In this document: in pieces, positions 9,690 through 16,490 of the stretch
How the letters are laid out: each line of letters opens with the position of its first letter
Numbering within the stretch: the stretch's first letter is position 1
Source: an uncultured Clostridia bacterium
GTDB taxonomy: Bacteria; Bacillota; Clostridia; Lachnospirales; CAG-274
NCBI GenBank assembly: GCA_947627425.1
Contig: CANQVZ010000008.1
Location: 1-64,000 of the forward strand
Direction: 5' to 3'
DNA: 64,000 bases
Made by a program: the position numbers and the translations under genes
The notes under the pieces: model-generated
Told to the model about the DNA's origin: nothing
Databases searched by the model: none
The model's input: only the letters and a program-made list of their open reading frames with translations

Positions 9690-9856
9690 TTTTTCCTCTT
9701 ATCTTTTATATCACTCACTTCACCATATTCTTTAATATACTGAGCTTCAAGCTTCACTTTCCACACATAAAGCATTACAAAAAAAATCACTGCGAATATG
9801 ACTGCAGCCACTGCTGCAGCCATACCGCCATAAAACAAAATCTCGTTAAAAGTCAT
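9686..9856 (-). CDS. 56-aa single-span membrane peptide
   Basis: A short frame MTFNEILFYGGMAAAVAAVI continues with FAVIFFVMLYVWKVKLEAQY and ends in a charged tail. It has a good RBS (GTAGGTGATATAG before ATG), starts 11 bp after the macrodomain gene and overlaps the kinase start by 4 bp (ATGA), which indicates translational coupling. One hydrophobic helix spans about residues 7-31, followed by a basic/acidic cytoplasmic tail rich in Lys, Glu and Asp. No family is recognised. Its position directly before a membrane kinase makes it a candidate small partner or regulator of that kinase; this is inference. Confidence 0.72.
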   Translation of the reverse strand: MTFNEILFYGGMAAAVAAVIFAVIFFVMLYVWKVKLEAQYIKEYGEVSDIKDKRKK

Positions 9857-9867
9857 ATCTATATCAC

Positions 9868-10371
9868 CTACTGTTTTGAATCTAAAATATCATTAACCAT
9901 CTTGTAAATATCATCGTCAATAACCGCAATATATACTTCAATATTTTTTTCTGCAGTATATTCACATATTGCATCCACTGCAACTTTTATAGCTTTTTTC
10001 TTTGGATAACCGAATATTCCCGTTGATATGAGAGGGAATGCCACAGAATGACATCCATATTTTTCCGCAAGCGCAAGTGAGTTTAAATAACAAGCTCTCA
10101 GAAGTTTCCTTTCTCCTAAAAAGCCTCCCAGCCAAACAGGTCCCACTGTATGTATCACATATTTACAAGGCAGATTCCAGCCATTAGTGATTTTAGCTTT
10201 TCCAAACATACAGCCATGAAGCTTAAAACACTCCTTCTGCAGTTCAGGGCCTGCTGCCCTATGTATACAGCCATCAACCCCTCCGCCTTTTATAAGCAGA
10301 GGGTTTGCTGCATTTACTATCGCGTCCGCTTTAATTTTTGTGATATCCTCTTTCATAACAGAAATATGCAT
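9868..10371 (-). CDS. macrodomain protein (MacroD/YmdB type, ADP-ribose binding or hydrolysis)
   Basis: The 167-aa protein is a stand-alone macrodomain at full family length. Visible signatures are DITKIKADAIVNAANPLL (adenine and ribose contact), GGGVDGCIHRAAG (catalytic loop of MacroD-like enzymes) and the phosphate loop ISTGIFGYP near the C-terminus. Such proteins remove ADP-ribose from proteins or hydrolyse O-acetyl-ADP-ribose in the cytoplasm. It sits between the SLH protein (11 bp) and the 56-aa membrane peptide (11 bp), within the kinase operon. Which ADP-ribose signal it acts on cannot be told from the sequence. Confidence 0.92.
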   Translation of the reverse strand: MHISVMKEDITKIKADAIVNAANPLLIKGGGVDGCIHRAAGPELQKECFKLHGCMFGKAKITNGWNLPCKYVIHTVGPVWLGGFLGERKLLRACYLNSLALAEKYGCHSVAFPLISTGIFGYPKKKAIKVAVDAICEYTAEKNIEVYIAVIDDDIYKMVNDILDSKQ

Positions 10372-10382
10372 CTGCTTCCCTC

Positions 10383-12185
10383 CTACCAGATCTTATCAAA
10401 CAATCTCTTTAATATAATAGCGGCATCGCCTCTTGTCAATTTGTCGGTACCGACAAATTGATTATCTGTTCTTCGTATAACCATATTGGCATCTGTTGCA
10501 AGTGCAACATCACCCCTCGCCCACTGCGCAATTGCAGCACTGTCCGTATAGGCTCCGGAAAGTATGGTTTCGGCATTTGATATATCCTTATATGCCATTT
10601 CCTCTTTAAGTACTCTTGCAGCAACAGATACTATCTGAACCTTAGGTATAACTACTTTTCCTCTGAATGTATTATCCTCATAGCCTGTTATTATTCCTGC
10701 ATTCTTAGAACTTCCTGCTACACCGTAGAACCAATCTGTTTTCTGTACATCAACAAAACCCGAATCCGCATTTGGATCAAGTTTGGATATGGTTCTCAAT
10801 ATGATTGCTGCTACCTCTGCTCTCGATATGCTGCTGTCAGGCGAAAATTCCTGTTCGCTAGTTCCGCTTATTATTCCTTTTGATGCAAGAAGCTTTATGG
10901 CAGCCTGCATTTCAGCAGACTTGTTTTTTATATCCGTGAAATTCTTTTCATTTTCAGCAACAGAATAAACTCCGCTTTCATTTATTTTGGCACTCAATTC
11001 TTTGGCAACAGGATCATATTTTCCACCCACTGCCTCATTGTTTTCATTCAATACTGCTTTATATCCCTCTGATGTTATGCCTGGGAAACTTACATTCACC
11101 TTAGTAGTGCTGTCGATCTTGTCAAATTTAACAGAAACCTTGTTTGTGCCTGCTTCCGATAAATCAACATCTGTCACATCATCTGCTTTAAAGCGAACAC
11201 TGCTGTATGGCGTTACAAGCGTTACCATGTCTATATCGGAGGTAAGGTTTTTCTTTTCTATTGCAACCGGTTCTTTATTGTCAACCACAATTCTTATATT
11301 CTTTCTTATATTTCTTTTTGCATAGGAGCCTATCACATTGTTTACGGCAGAATACGCTTCATTTGCCTTGTCTGCCGTATCAGCGATAAGTGCATCATCA
11401 ATAACTATCTCATTACCCTTAGCATTAAGAGTTGCAACTCTTGCTATTGCCTCCTCGGCATATAAAGATATATTGTCCAGTGCCGTTGCATTCTTATCTG
11501 CCACAGAGTTCAATGCTGACTGTACTGACTTTGCAGCGGAATCGGCATCTGTTACATTGTCAAGCTCAGATACGGGAAGTTCGGGAACCGGGTCTGTTTC
11601 GTTGTATATATATTCTGCACTTTTGGTCTGAGCAGTTGTTGTTTCTGAACTTTCTGTTATTGCCTCTGTTGTGTCTTCTGTTATATCTTCGTCAGTTTTT
11701 GCCGATGTAGTTTCAGATGTAACATCTGCCTGATCAATTGTTTTTTCATATACTACTCTTAACCCATAACCTAAAGATGCCAATTCTGAAAAACTTTCAT
11801 TACTAGATATATATTTGTCAGCGTAGGAACCTTTTACTAAGTGATATATGGGTAATTCACTAGGATATGTAATAGGACCATTATGAAGAGCCCCATCTTC
11901 CATATATGTTATACTTTCGGGTATATAAACCTCTGTATTAGGCATAACTTCATACTCTAATGGCAACCACTCCGTACCTAATCCTTTAACCGGAACTGCA
12001 CCAATAGACTTTGGAATGGTAATTATATAATGATCTCCTTGTTTTTTAGCAACCTTATCAAAAGAACAATTTGTTATAATGCCGTCAGGAGATATTGTCC
12101 AACCCGAATCATCTGCAAATGCTATAACACTAAAACTATTTACAATAAATGCAATACTTAAAATCAATCCAATTATTTTTTTCAT
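10383..12185 (-). CDS. SLH-domain cell-surface protein with BspA-like N-terminal region
   Basis: The 600-aa protein has a signal peptide (MKKIIGLILSIAFIVNSFSV-IAFADD) and a short region resembling degenerate BspA LRRs (ITIPKSIGAVPVKGLGTEW, VYIPESITYMEDGALHNG). A Thr/Ser/Glu-rich linker follows (TTSAKTDEDITEDTTEAITE), then a central region of unknown fold. Three SLH repeats close the protein from about residue 415 (AIKLLASKGIISGTSEQEFS, ISRAEVAAII, GIITGYEDNTF, KLTRGDAAIILKRLFDKIW). It is predicted to be wall-anchored, like the 1854-aa protein of the same operon. It starts 31 bp after the truncated NHL gene. The function is unknown beyond surface attachment. Confidence 0.82.
   Translation of the reverse strand: MKKIIGLILSIAFIVNSFSVIAFADDSGWTISPDGIITNCSFDKVAKKQGDHYIITIPKSIGAVPVKGLGTEWLPLEYEVMPNTEVYIPESITYMEDGALHNGPITYPSELPIYHLVKGSYADKYISSNESFSELASLGYGLRVVYEKTIDQADVTSETTSAKTDEDITEDTTEAITESSETTTAQTKSAEYIYNETDPVPELPVSELDNVTDADSAAKSVQSALNSVADKNATALDNISLYAEEAIARVATLNAKGNEIVIDDALIADTADKANEAYSAVNNVIGSYAKRNIRKNIRIVVDNKEPVAIEKKNLTSDIDMVTLVTPYSSVRFKADDVTDVDLSEAGTNKVSVKFDKIDSTTKVNVSFPGITSEGYKAVLNENNEAVGGKYDPVAKELSAKINESGVYSVAENEKNFTDIKNKSAEMQAAIKLLASKGIISGTSEQEFSPDSSISRAEVAAIILRTISKLDPNADSGFVDVQKTDWFYGVAGSSKNAGIITGYEDNTFRGKVVIPKVQIVSVAARVLKEEMAYKDISNAETILSGAYTDSAAIAQWARGDVALATDANMVIRRTDNQFVGTDKLTRGDAAIILKRLFDKIW
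10437..10460. repeat. 24-bp perfect palindrome inside the SLH coding region
   Basis: The two halves CAATTTGTCGGT and ACCGACAAATTG are exact reverse complements with no spacer. The site lies within codons for NQFVGTDKL in the third SLH repeat. It could be a protein-binding site or cruciform, or be coincidental given codon constraints. Confidence 0.6.
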
Positions 12186-12216
12186 AGTTTATCCCTCCTA
12201 TAAATTAAGTTATTAT

Positions 12217-13144
12217 TTATTCCACGACCCTCAGAACATCATTCACAGGGTCTGTGATATACACCTTACCATCAAGCACACCTATTTCCATAAGATAGCT
12301 TGGGGCTATCTCTGCATCACTTGCTTTTCCGTCCTTTGTCTGAGGTTTAAGCTCGGTGCTTATTTTTCCTGCAAACGTTTCAGAATATGAAGCAATGTTG
12401 CCATTGTTTATTTCTATTCTTCTGAGCAAATTGTAGTCCATTATATAAAGTGAATTATCCTTATAAAAAAGACTTCTTGGTTCAAAGAACATAGGATCCG
12501 GACCGTCTACAAACCTTGTATTATCATCTACCCCTGCAAAGAGCCTCAGCTCACCTGTCGGAACATCATAATAATATATAGAACCTTTTACAGAATTGCC
12601 CAAAAAGATATTGTCATTTTTGTCAATTGTCATACAGGTAAAGCCTTGATCTACCTCTTTGAGATATTCCATATCATCTTTGTTGAATCTTGCAATATAG
12701 TTAGCACCCATACCCACATTATTTATAAGCGCATATATATTGCCTTTGCTGTCAATGTCAAAATCGGTAATCTTGCTGTAAACGGCCTCAGTTATGTATA
12801 TACCATCGGCGGTATTTCCGCTAAGCTTAACTATTCCGTAATACTGCTCACCGCTTTCGTCTTCAAAAGCATTTGTAGTAAAATACACATCATTGCCATA
12901 ACAACGCACAATGGCAGATGAAATATAACTTGGTTCAAATTCAACGGTTTCGCTTTTGCCGTTGCTTATTTTTCTTATGGCTCCCGAATCAGAAATAAAT
13001 ATAGAACCGTCTGCCGCTATGTCCATACTTTCGGGGGAAAGAAACTCCATTTTGTCAACGGTGCTGTCATATCTCTTCCTTGCTCCATGCCCTGCATATG
13101 TGCTTATTGTCTTATTGGCGGCATATTTTATTGTGGTATCATAA
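12217..13144 (-). pseudogene. NHL-repeat/beta-propeller host gene, 5' end cut off by the prophage
   Basis: The frame encodes a propeller-like protein: TISTYAGHGARK, then SPESMDIAADGSIFISDSG, DFDIDSKGNIYALINN, CMTIDKNDNIFLGN and YLMEIGVLDGKVYITDPVND, which are NHL/SMP-30-like blades. Upstream of YDTTIKYAANKT the frame stays open to 13,446, but only through antisense of phage genes (13,210-13,446). No start codon with an RBS exists in the host portion. The natural protein probably began with a short membrane anchor, now on the far side of the prophage. It is the first gene of the SLH-macrodomain-kinase-LRR operon, so the insertion also removes that operon's upstream promoter. The exact junction is uncertain by about 40 bp. 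Confidence 0.75.
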
Positions 13145-13158
13145 ACAATTATCACAAT
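13130..13158. other. probable left attachment site (attL) of the prophage
   Basis: An imperfect inverted repeat (ATTGTGGTAT against TTATCACAAT, centre near 13,144) lies where the host NHL frame loses its plausible sequence and before the first phage gene at 13,210. Large serine recombinases use 40-50-bp sites with such imperfect dyads. Without the right end or an empty site, the core dinucleotide cannot be fixed. Confidence 0.4.
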
Positions 13159-13209
13159 AATTATTTCAAGTTGTCTAAACCGAAAGTAAAAAACAAGGAG
13201 GAAAACGCA

Positions 13210-13413
13210 ATGACGGAGACCAAGAAAAGTAAGATGTGCGAAGAATACGCACGGTGCAAACAGAACATCCTCTCCAGTAGCGCAGAACGCAGAATGGAGA
13301 GCCTTAACACAGAGGCAGCACAGGAAGGGCTGAGATTTGAAATGACAAATGAAGCCCAGTACATGATGCCTAACTACCTCGGAGCGCCAAGATATAGGCT
13401 TGTAAAAGCCTAA
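13210..13413 (+). CDS. 67-aa phage protein, unknown
   Basis: Starts at the ATG that follows AAGGAGG with good spacing; the frame upstream of it reads back into host DNA and is not used. The product (MTETKKSKMCEEYARCKQNI at its start) is hydrophilic with two cysteines near the N-terminus and no family I recognise. It is the first gene inside the left end of the prophage and is followed by the 222-aa gene after 25 bp, in the same orientation. Confidence 0.7.
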   Translation: MTETKKSKMCEEYARCKQNILSSSAERRMESLNTEAAQEGLRFEMTNEAQYMMPNYLGAPRYRLVKA

Positions 13414-13438
13414 ACAAAAACCGAAAGGAGAATGAAAT

Positions 13439-14107
13439 ATGTACAACGCAGAACTCGAAGAACTTTTTGATCAACTTGTGCCAGAGATCGGCAGCGCAGA
13501 AACAGTCGCAGGAGAAATAGTAAGAGCCATCTGCCAAATCGGATATAGATGCTACAACGACGGAGATCACCTCGGTGTAGGATACGGCAGAGAGACCTGC
13601 AACCCAGCAGGAAGATACCTTGCCAAAAAGTGCAACGACATGATAGCGCTTCTGATAGATAAAATATGGGGCGTGGAAGACGACTATAACTACGATACAG
13701 GTCTTGCGGTACTTGAAGACGCTATTTTGAAATACCTCGACCAACACCCAGAACTAAAGGAGACTAAGAACGAAGAAGATATGTGGGACTTCGCAATAAT
13801 GGAGGGTGTAGACATAGACAAATACGAGAGTGGGGTTGAATATAGGCAGCCTATAAGCTCGGAGGACGCAAAGAAATGGACAGACATACTGCCGACTGAT
13901 GTTTACAACAGGTTGTGCAACTGCCGGAGCTACAAGACAGACATCGAGACGCTTACTAACGCGAAATGGACAGCAATGCAGTACGCAGGTAAAGACAAAG
14001 AGGGCTTCACGAAGGAGGACGCGTTGGTGGCGGTTTTGGAGGTGCTCGACAGCAACGGTCAGGAGTTCGCCCTCACTACGGACGAATACAACGACTTCTG
14101 CAGATAA
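13439..14107 (+). CDS. 222-aa phage protein, unknown
   Basis: An acidic soluble protein with a good RBS (AAAGGAG). It contains no membrane segment. Cysteines occur at CQIGYRC, ETCNP, KKCND and CNCRSYK but with no clear metal-binding spacing. No family is recognised. It lies in the small plus-strand accessory block between attL and the recombinase, a place where phages often carry cargo genes not needed for growth. Confidence 0.7.
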   Translation: MYNAELEELFDQLVPEIGSAETVAGEIVRAICQIGYRCYNDGDHLGVGYGRETCNPAGRYLAKKCNDMIALLIDKIWGVEDDYNYDTGLAVLEDAILKYLDQHPELKETKNEEDMWDFAIMEGVDIDKYESGVEYRQPISSEDAKKWTDILPTDVYNRLCNCRSYKTDIETLTNAKWTAMQYAGKDKEGFTKEDALVAVLEVLDSNGQEFALTTDEYNDFCR

Positions 14108-14123
14108 TGAAAGGAGAACAAAC

Positions 14124-14330
14124 ATGAAGAAATTAATTTACGACATTATCGAAGTAGGTAAAGACATAAAGAGTATAGCAATAACCATTTTCTGCGAAAT
14201 TGTCGCAGATATATGGGATTACGGCTTAACAATAGGCGAACTTACGGCAAAGGCAGTAAGCAGAGTAAAAGCAAAGATTGACTTTGTAAGGAGCATAAGA
14301 GGCATCGGATTTATAAGGGAGGTGCGATAA
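14124..14330 (+). CDS. 68-aa phage protein, unknown
   Basis: Starts at ATG after AAAGGAG; the longer upstream frame overlaps the 222-aa gene and lacks an RBS. The product starts MKKLIYDIIEVGKDIKSIAI and is helical and mildly amphipathic (FCEIVADIWDYGL), with a basic C-terminus. Its stop shares a base with the next start (TAATG), so the two are translationally coupled. The pair may act together at the membrane; this is inference. Confidence 0.68.
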   Translation: MKKLIYDIIEVGKDIKSIAITIFCEIVADIWDYGLTIGELTAKAVSRVKAKIDFVRSIRGIGFIREVR

Positions 14331-14518
14331 TGGGATTAATTATGACCGCGATCCTTGCAATTTTAAAAATAAGCAGCATTCTAAATCTAACATGGAGCCT
14401 CGTGCTCATGCCTTTAACAGTAGAGGGAATATTCTGGGCAGGAATGATTTACTTATTTATGAGAGCAGCAAGCGAAGCAAGCAAAGACAGTGCTAAAAAA
14501 GAAACGGAGGAAAAGTAA
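14330..14518 (+). CDS. 62-aa small membrane protein
   Basis: Two hydrophobic segments (LIMTAILAILKI and FWAGMIYLFM) precede a charged C-terminal tail (SKDSAKKETEEK). It is coupled to the gene before (TAATG) and abuts the sigma-like gene after it (TAA then ATG). The size and double span are compatible with a holin-like or membrane-altering peptide, but the position far from the late operon's end and the lack of a neighbouring lysin argue against a confident holin call. Confidence 0.65.
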   Translation: MGLIMTAILAILKISSILNLTWSLVLMPLTVEGIFWAGMIYLFMRAASEASKDSAKKETEEK

Positions 14519-14833
14519 ATGAAGGTTAGAGATTGCATAGAAAAATACAAGTTAAACAAAAAGCTTTTAGACAGCATTCAAAACGACAGCTACAGAGATG
14601 AAGAGGAAGAAAGCCTTGCGATCAGGCTAAAAGAAGAAAACGAAACTATAAAGGAAACCGTACATAGTATAGGGGAACCATACAGCGACATAATAATGAT
14701 GCATTATTTCCGCGGGCTTTCGTTAAGATTTATAGCAAAAAGATTGTTTTATAGTTACCCTAACATTGTAAAAATGCGCAAAAAAGCGGAAGAACTGTTA
14801 GAAGAAAAGCTCAATAAAACAGAAAACACCTAA
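14519..14833 (+). CDS. sigma-70 region-4-like / phage transcription regulator (HTH)
   Basis: The 104-aa protein has an N-terminal charged, coiled region and a C-terminal helix-turn-helix: YSDIIMMHYFRGLSLRFIAK then RLFYSYPNIVKMRKKAEELL. This reads like the region-4 part of sigma factors and of small phage regulators such as the DUF1492 type. It is expected to bind DNA and perhaps RNA polymerase. RBS: CGGAGG. It could control the accessory block; its target is not visible. Confidence 0.65.
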   Translation: MKVRDCIEKYKLNKKLLDSIQNDSYRDEEEESLAIRLKEENETIKETVHSIGEPYSDIIMMHYFRGLSLRFIAKRLFYSYPNIVKMRKKAEELLEEKLNKTENT

Positions 14834-14858
14834 AATAAAGGAGGCATAATCAGAAAGA

Positions 14859-15266
14859 ATGAAACAGAAATATAAATCAACAAGAGATCACGCAATCGCA
14901 GAACACCGCAAGATGTGGCGGTGGATCGCAGACGAAACGACAAAGCGCCAAGAGCCTGTCACAAAGGAGGATTATTTTGTGGCAATAGGTTTAGAAGTAA
15001 TACCTTTTTGCAGATGCTTTTTATGCGACTACTGCGGCGTCATATGCGAGAACTGCCCGTTGGTATGGGATAGTAATATATCAGATTTTAAATGCTTTGA
15101 TAAAGACAGAAAAGGCGATGGAAAAGGATTGTATGAAAAGTGGTTTAAATGCACCCCGGATGAATGGGAGCAGGCAGCCGAGTTGGCAAGACAAATAGCC
15201 GAGCTGCCGGAAAGGGAGGAATATCGTGATAATATTCCCGAAAATTTACAGAATAGCAGCCGATAA
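14859..15266 (+). CDS. 135-aa cysteine-rich phage protein, probable zinc binding
   Basis: The middle carries a dense cysteine cluster (FCRCFLCDYCGVICENCPLV, then CFDKD) that could bind zinc or a cluster; the flanks are charged. An AAAGGAGG lies 14 bp before ATG, longer than usual, but no better in-frame start exists. The protein ends NSSR. After its stop, the same frame continues open for 29 codons (EKADDDCRYLEEALENLETA and on) to 15,356, discussed with the next feature. No family is recognised. Confidence 0.65.
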   Translation: MKQKYKSTRDHAIAEHRKMWRWIADETTKRQEPVTKEDYFVAIGLEVIPFCRCFLCDYCGVICENCPLVWDSNISDFKCFDKDRKGDGKGLYEKWFKCTPDEWEQAAELARQIAELPEREEYRDNIPENLQNSSR

Positions 15267-15356
15267 GAAAAAGCTGATGATGATTGCCGTTATTTGGAAG
15301 AGGCTTTAGAAAACTTGGAAACTGCTATTGATAATATAGAAGAGGTGGTGGAATAA
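15226..15356 (+). CDS. short protein in two frames, possible -1 frameshift at G-AAA-AAG
   Basis: GTG at 15,226 follows a strong RBS (AAAGGGAGG) and reads MIIFPKIYRIAADKKKLMMI, then stops at 15,309. The -1 frame from the sequence G-AAA-AAG continues as ADDDCRYLEEALENLETAID and on to a stop at 15,356 that overlaps the next ATG (TAATG). Joined, a 43-aa protein with an N-terminal hydrophobic/basic start and an acidic helix would form. The joint could be programmed slippage or a plain frameshift error. The 27-aa product alone is also possible. Overlaps the end of the 135-aa gene. Confidence 0.4.
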
Positions 15357-15607
15357 TGAGGCGATATAAGGATATATCCGAAGGGATAAGGCTTCGCATG
15401 CTTAGGGTGATAGAGCAGGACAATTCAAGCGAGGGCAGCGAATTTAAAAGAAAACAGGCTGCGCGGCACGAACTCAATGAACACTATGTATGCGCTGCGG
15501 CAAATGTAGCAAACATATATGAGATAATATCTTTTTGCAATACATACGGCTGTACGGCAGATTATATTTTGGGACTGAGCGACAGCCCATATGTGATAGG
15601 AGGTTAA
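15356..15607 (+). CDS. 83-aa protein with XRE-like C-terminal helix
   Basis: The C-terminal sequence IYEIISFCNTYGCTADYILG then LSDSP is the usual end of small Cro/C1-type helix-turn-helix proteins (TADYLLGLSD pattern). The N-terminal half is basic (MRRYKDISEGIRLRMLRVIE) and could hold the first helices. Start ATG overlaps the previous stop (TAATG) with AGGTGG as RBS. Predicted DNA-binding regulator of the accessory block; confidence in the fold is moderate. Confidence 0.6.
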   Translation: MRRYKDISEGIRLRMLRVIEQDNSSEGSEFKRKQAARHELNEHYVCAAANVANIYEIISFCNTYGCTADYILGLSDSPYVIGG

Positions 15608-15609
15608 AA

Positions 15610-15858
15610 ATGGGATATTTAAAAGAAAAATACAAAATGACACTACTCGGCAATACACCCGAGGGAACTTGCCCTGAATGCGCCATAAAGCATGACCCAG
15701 AGCAACCGCACAACAGAGACAGCATTGCGTATCAATATAAATTTTACGACCAACATGGGCGCTTTCCAACATGGGCAGACGCTATGGCGCATTGCCCGAA
15801 AGAAATTAAAGAATTATGGACGCAGGCTTTGAAAGAACGAGGTATTGAAGTTGAATAG
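15610..15858 (+). CDS. 82-aa conserved-type phage protein with GTCPECAIKH motif
   Basis: Starts at ATG right after AGGAGGTTAAAA. The N-terminal EGTCPECAIKHDPEQPHN is a likely metal site (C-x2-C with nearby His) and is followed by YQYKFYDQHGRFPTWADAMA then HC. I have seen this arrangement in uncharacterised proteins of Clostridia phages and mobile elements, always without known function. It is transcribed with its neighbours on the plus strand. Confidence 0.62.
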   Translation: MGYLKEKYKMTLLGNTPEGTCPECAIKHDPEQPHNRDSIAYQYKFYDQHGRFPTWADAMAHCPKEIKELWTQALKERGIEVE

Positions 15859-15874
15859 GAGGATTGGACGCGAC

Positions 15875-16288
15875 ATGGGATTTGAAAGTAAAGAGATAGA
15901 CAGCACGAACACAATGACAACGGTTGAATGTTTAATAATTTTAGGGACTTTAGCGTTGGCATTTGCAGGAGAACAGGGAACAGGGAAAACAGCCTTTGAT
16001 GCAATAAACTACGCAATAAATTACATAGAGAGCCACCCAGATAAGAAAAGATTTTTTTACACATACGGCTCGGACAGAGAATATCCATATGGAGCAGGAG
16101 AGTATGTAGAGGTACACGCAAAGGACGCCCAGACGGCAAACAAAATATACAGCGACCAGTACCCTAACAGACCCGGAAACATACTAAACTGCGCATTCGT
16201 TTACACCGAAGATCAGTGGATAGGCGAAGGAATAAGGGATAAATACTACAAGGACAAGCTGCCTGCGGTGGTTATGGAGGAAAACTAA
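15875..16288 (+). CDS. 137-aa phage protein with a P-loop-like motif
   Basis: Starts at ATG 15,875; AGGAGG lies 12 bp upstream, and the longer TTG start at 15,845 would overlap the previous gene. A short hydrophobic stretch (CLIILGTLALAF) leads straight into GEQGTGKT (residues 32-39), which fits Walker A (G-x4-GK-T). No Walker B or other NTPase motif is visible and the protein is short, so nucleotide binding is doubtful. The C-terminal half is mixed alpha/beta with no family recognised. Confidence 0.6.
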   Translation: MGFESKEIDSTNTMTTVECLIILGTLALAFAGEQGTGKTAFDAINYAINYIESHPDKKRFFYTYGSDREYPYGAGEYVEVHAKDAQTANKIYSDQYPNRPGNILNCAFVYTEDQWIGEGIRDKYYKDKLPAVVMEEN

Positions 16289-16305
16289 AACACGGAGGTG
16301 ATAAT

Positions 16306-16446
16306 ATGGCATACTACCATGTGTGCGAGTATTGCGGAAGTAATCTCGATCCAAACGAAAAATGCGACTGCCAGAAACAGGAACAAAATCAAGAGCAAAA
16401 GTCAGAGCAAAAGGAAATAAACGCAAAGCGAGCGTTGGCGTCATAA
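16306..16446 (+). CDS. 46-aa zinc-ribbon peptide
   Basis: A short frame beginning MAYYHVCEYCGSNLDPNEKC then DCQ, followed by a Gln/Glu/Lys-rich tail. C-x2-C and C-x-C spacing gives a classical small zinc ribbon, a type common in Clostridia phages. RBS CGGAGGTGATAAT has good spacing. It is the last gene of the plus-strand accessory block and is followed by the terminator at 16,457. Confidence 0.72.
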   Translation: MAYYHVCEYCGSNLDPNEKCDCQKQEQNQEQKSEQKEINAKRALAS

Positions 16447-16456
16447 CCTTACACAT

Positions 16457-16490
16457 AAACCCCCACCGAAAATGGCGGGGGTTTATTTTA
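16457..16490 (+). terminator. intrinsic terminator between convergent gene blocks
   Basis: The stem AAACCCCCACC / GGCGGGGGTTT (one mismatch) with loop GAAAAT is followed by a T-rich tail on the plus strand. It separates the accessory block (+) from the recombinase gene that ends at 16,488 (-), and its A-rich left flank may let it serve both directions. Confidence 0.8.

Noticed and set aside
13145-13446. N-terminal part of a 409-aa minus-strand protein
   Set aside because: This segment is antisense to the phage genes at 13,210 and 13,439, has no RBS and has implausible cysteine/phenylalanine-rich composition. Only the host part below about 13,144 is genuine.
14330-14518. Holin
   Set aside because: Small and two-span, but far from the late operon's end in gene order, with no lysin beside it. 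Kept as an unnamed membrane protein.
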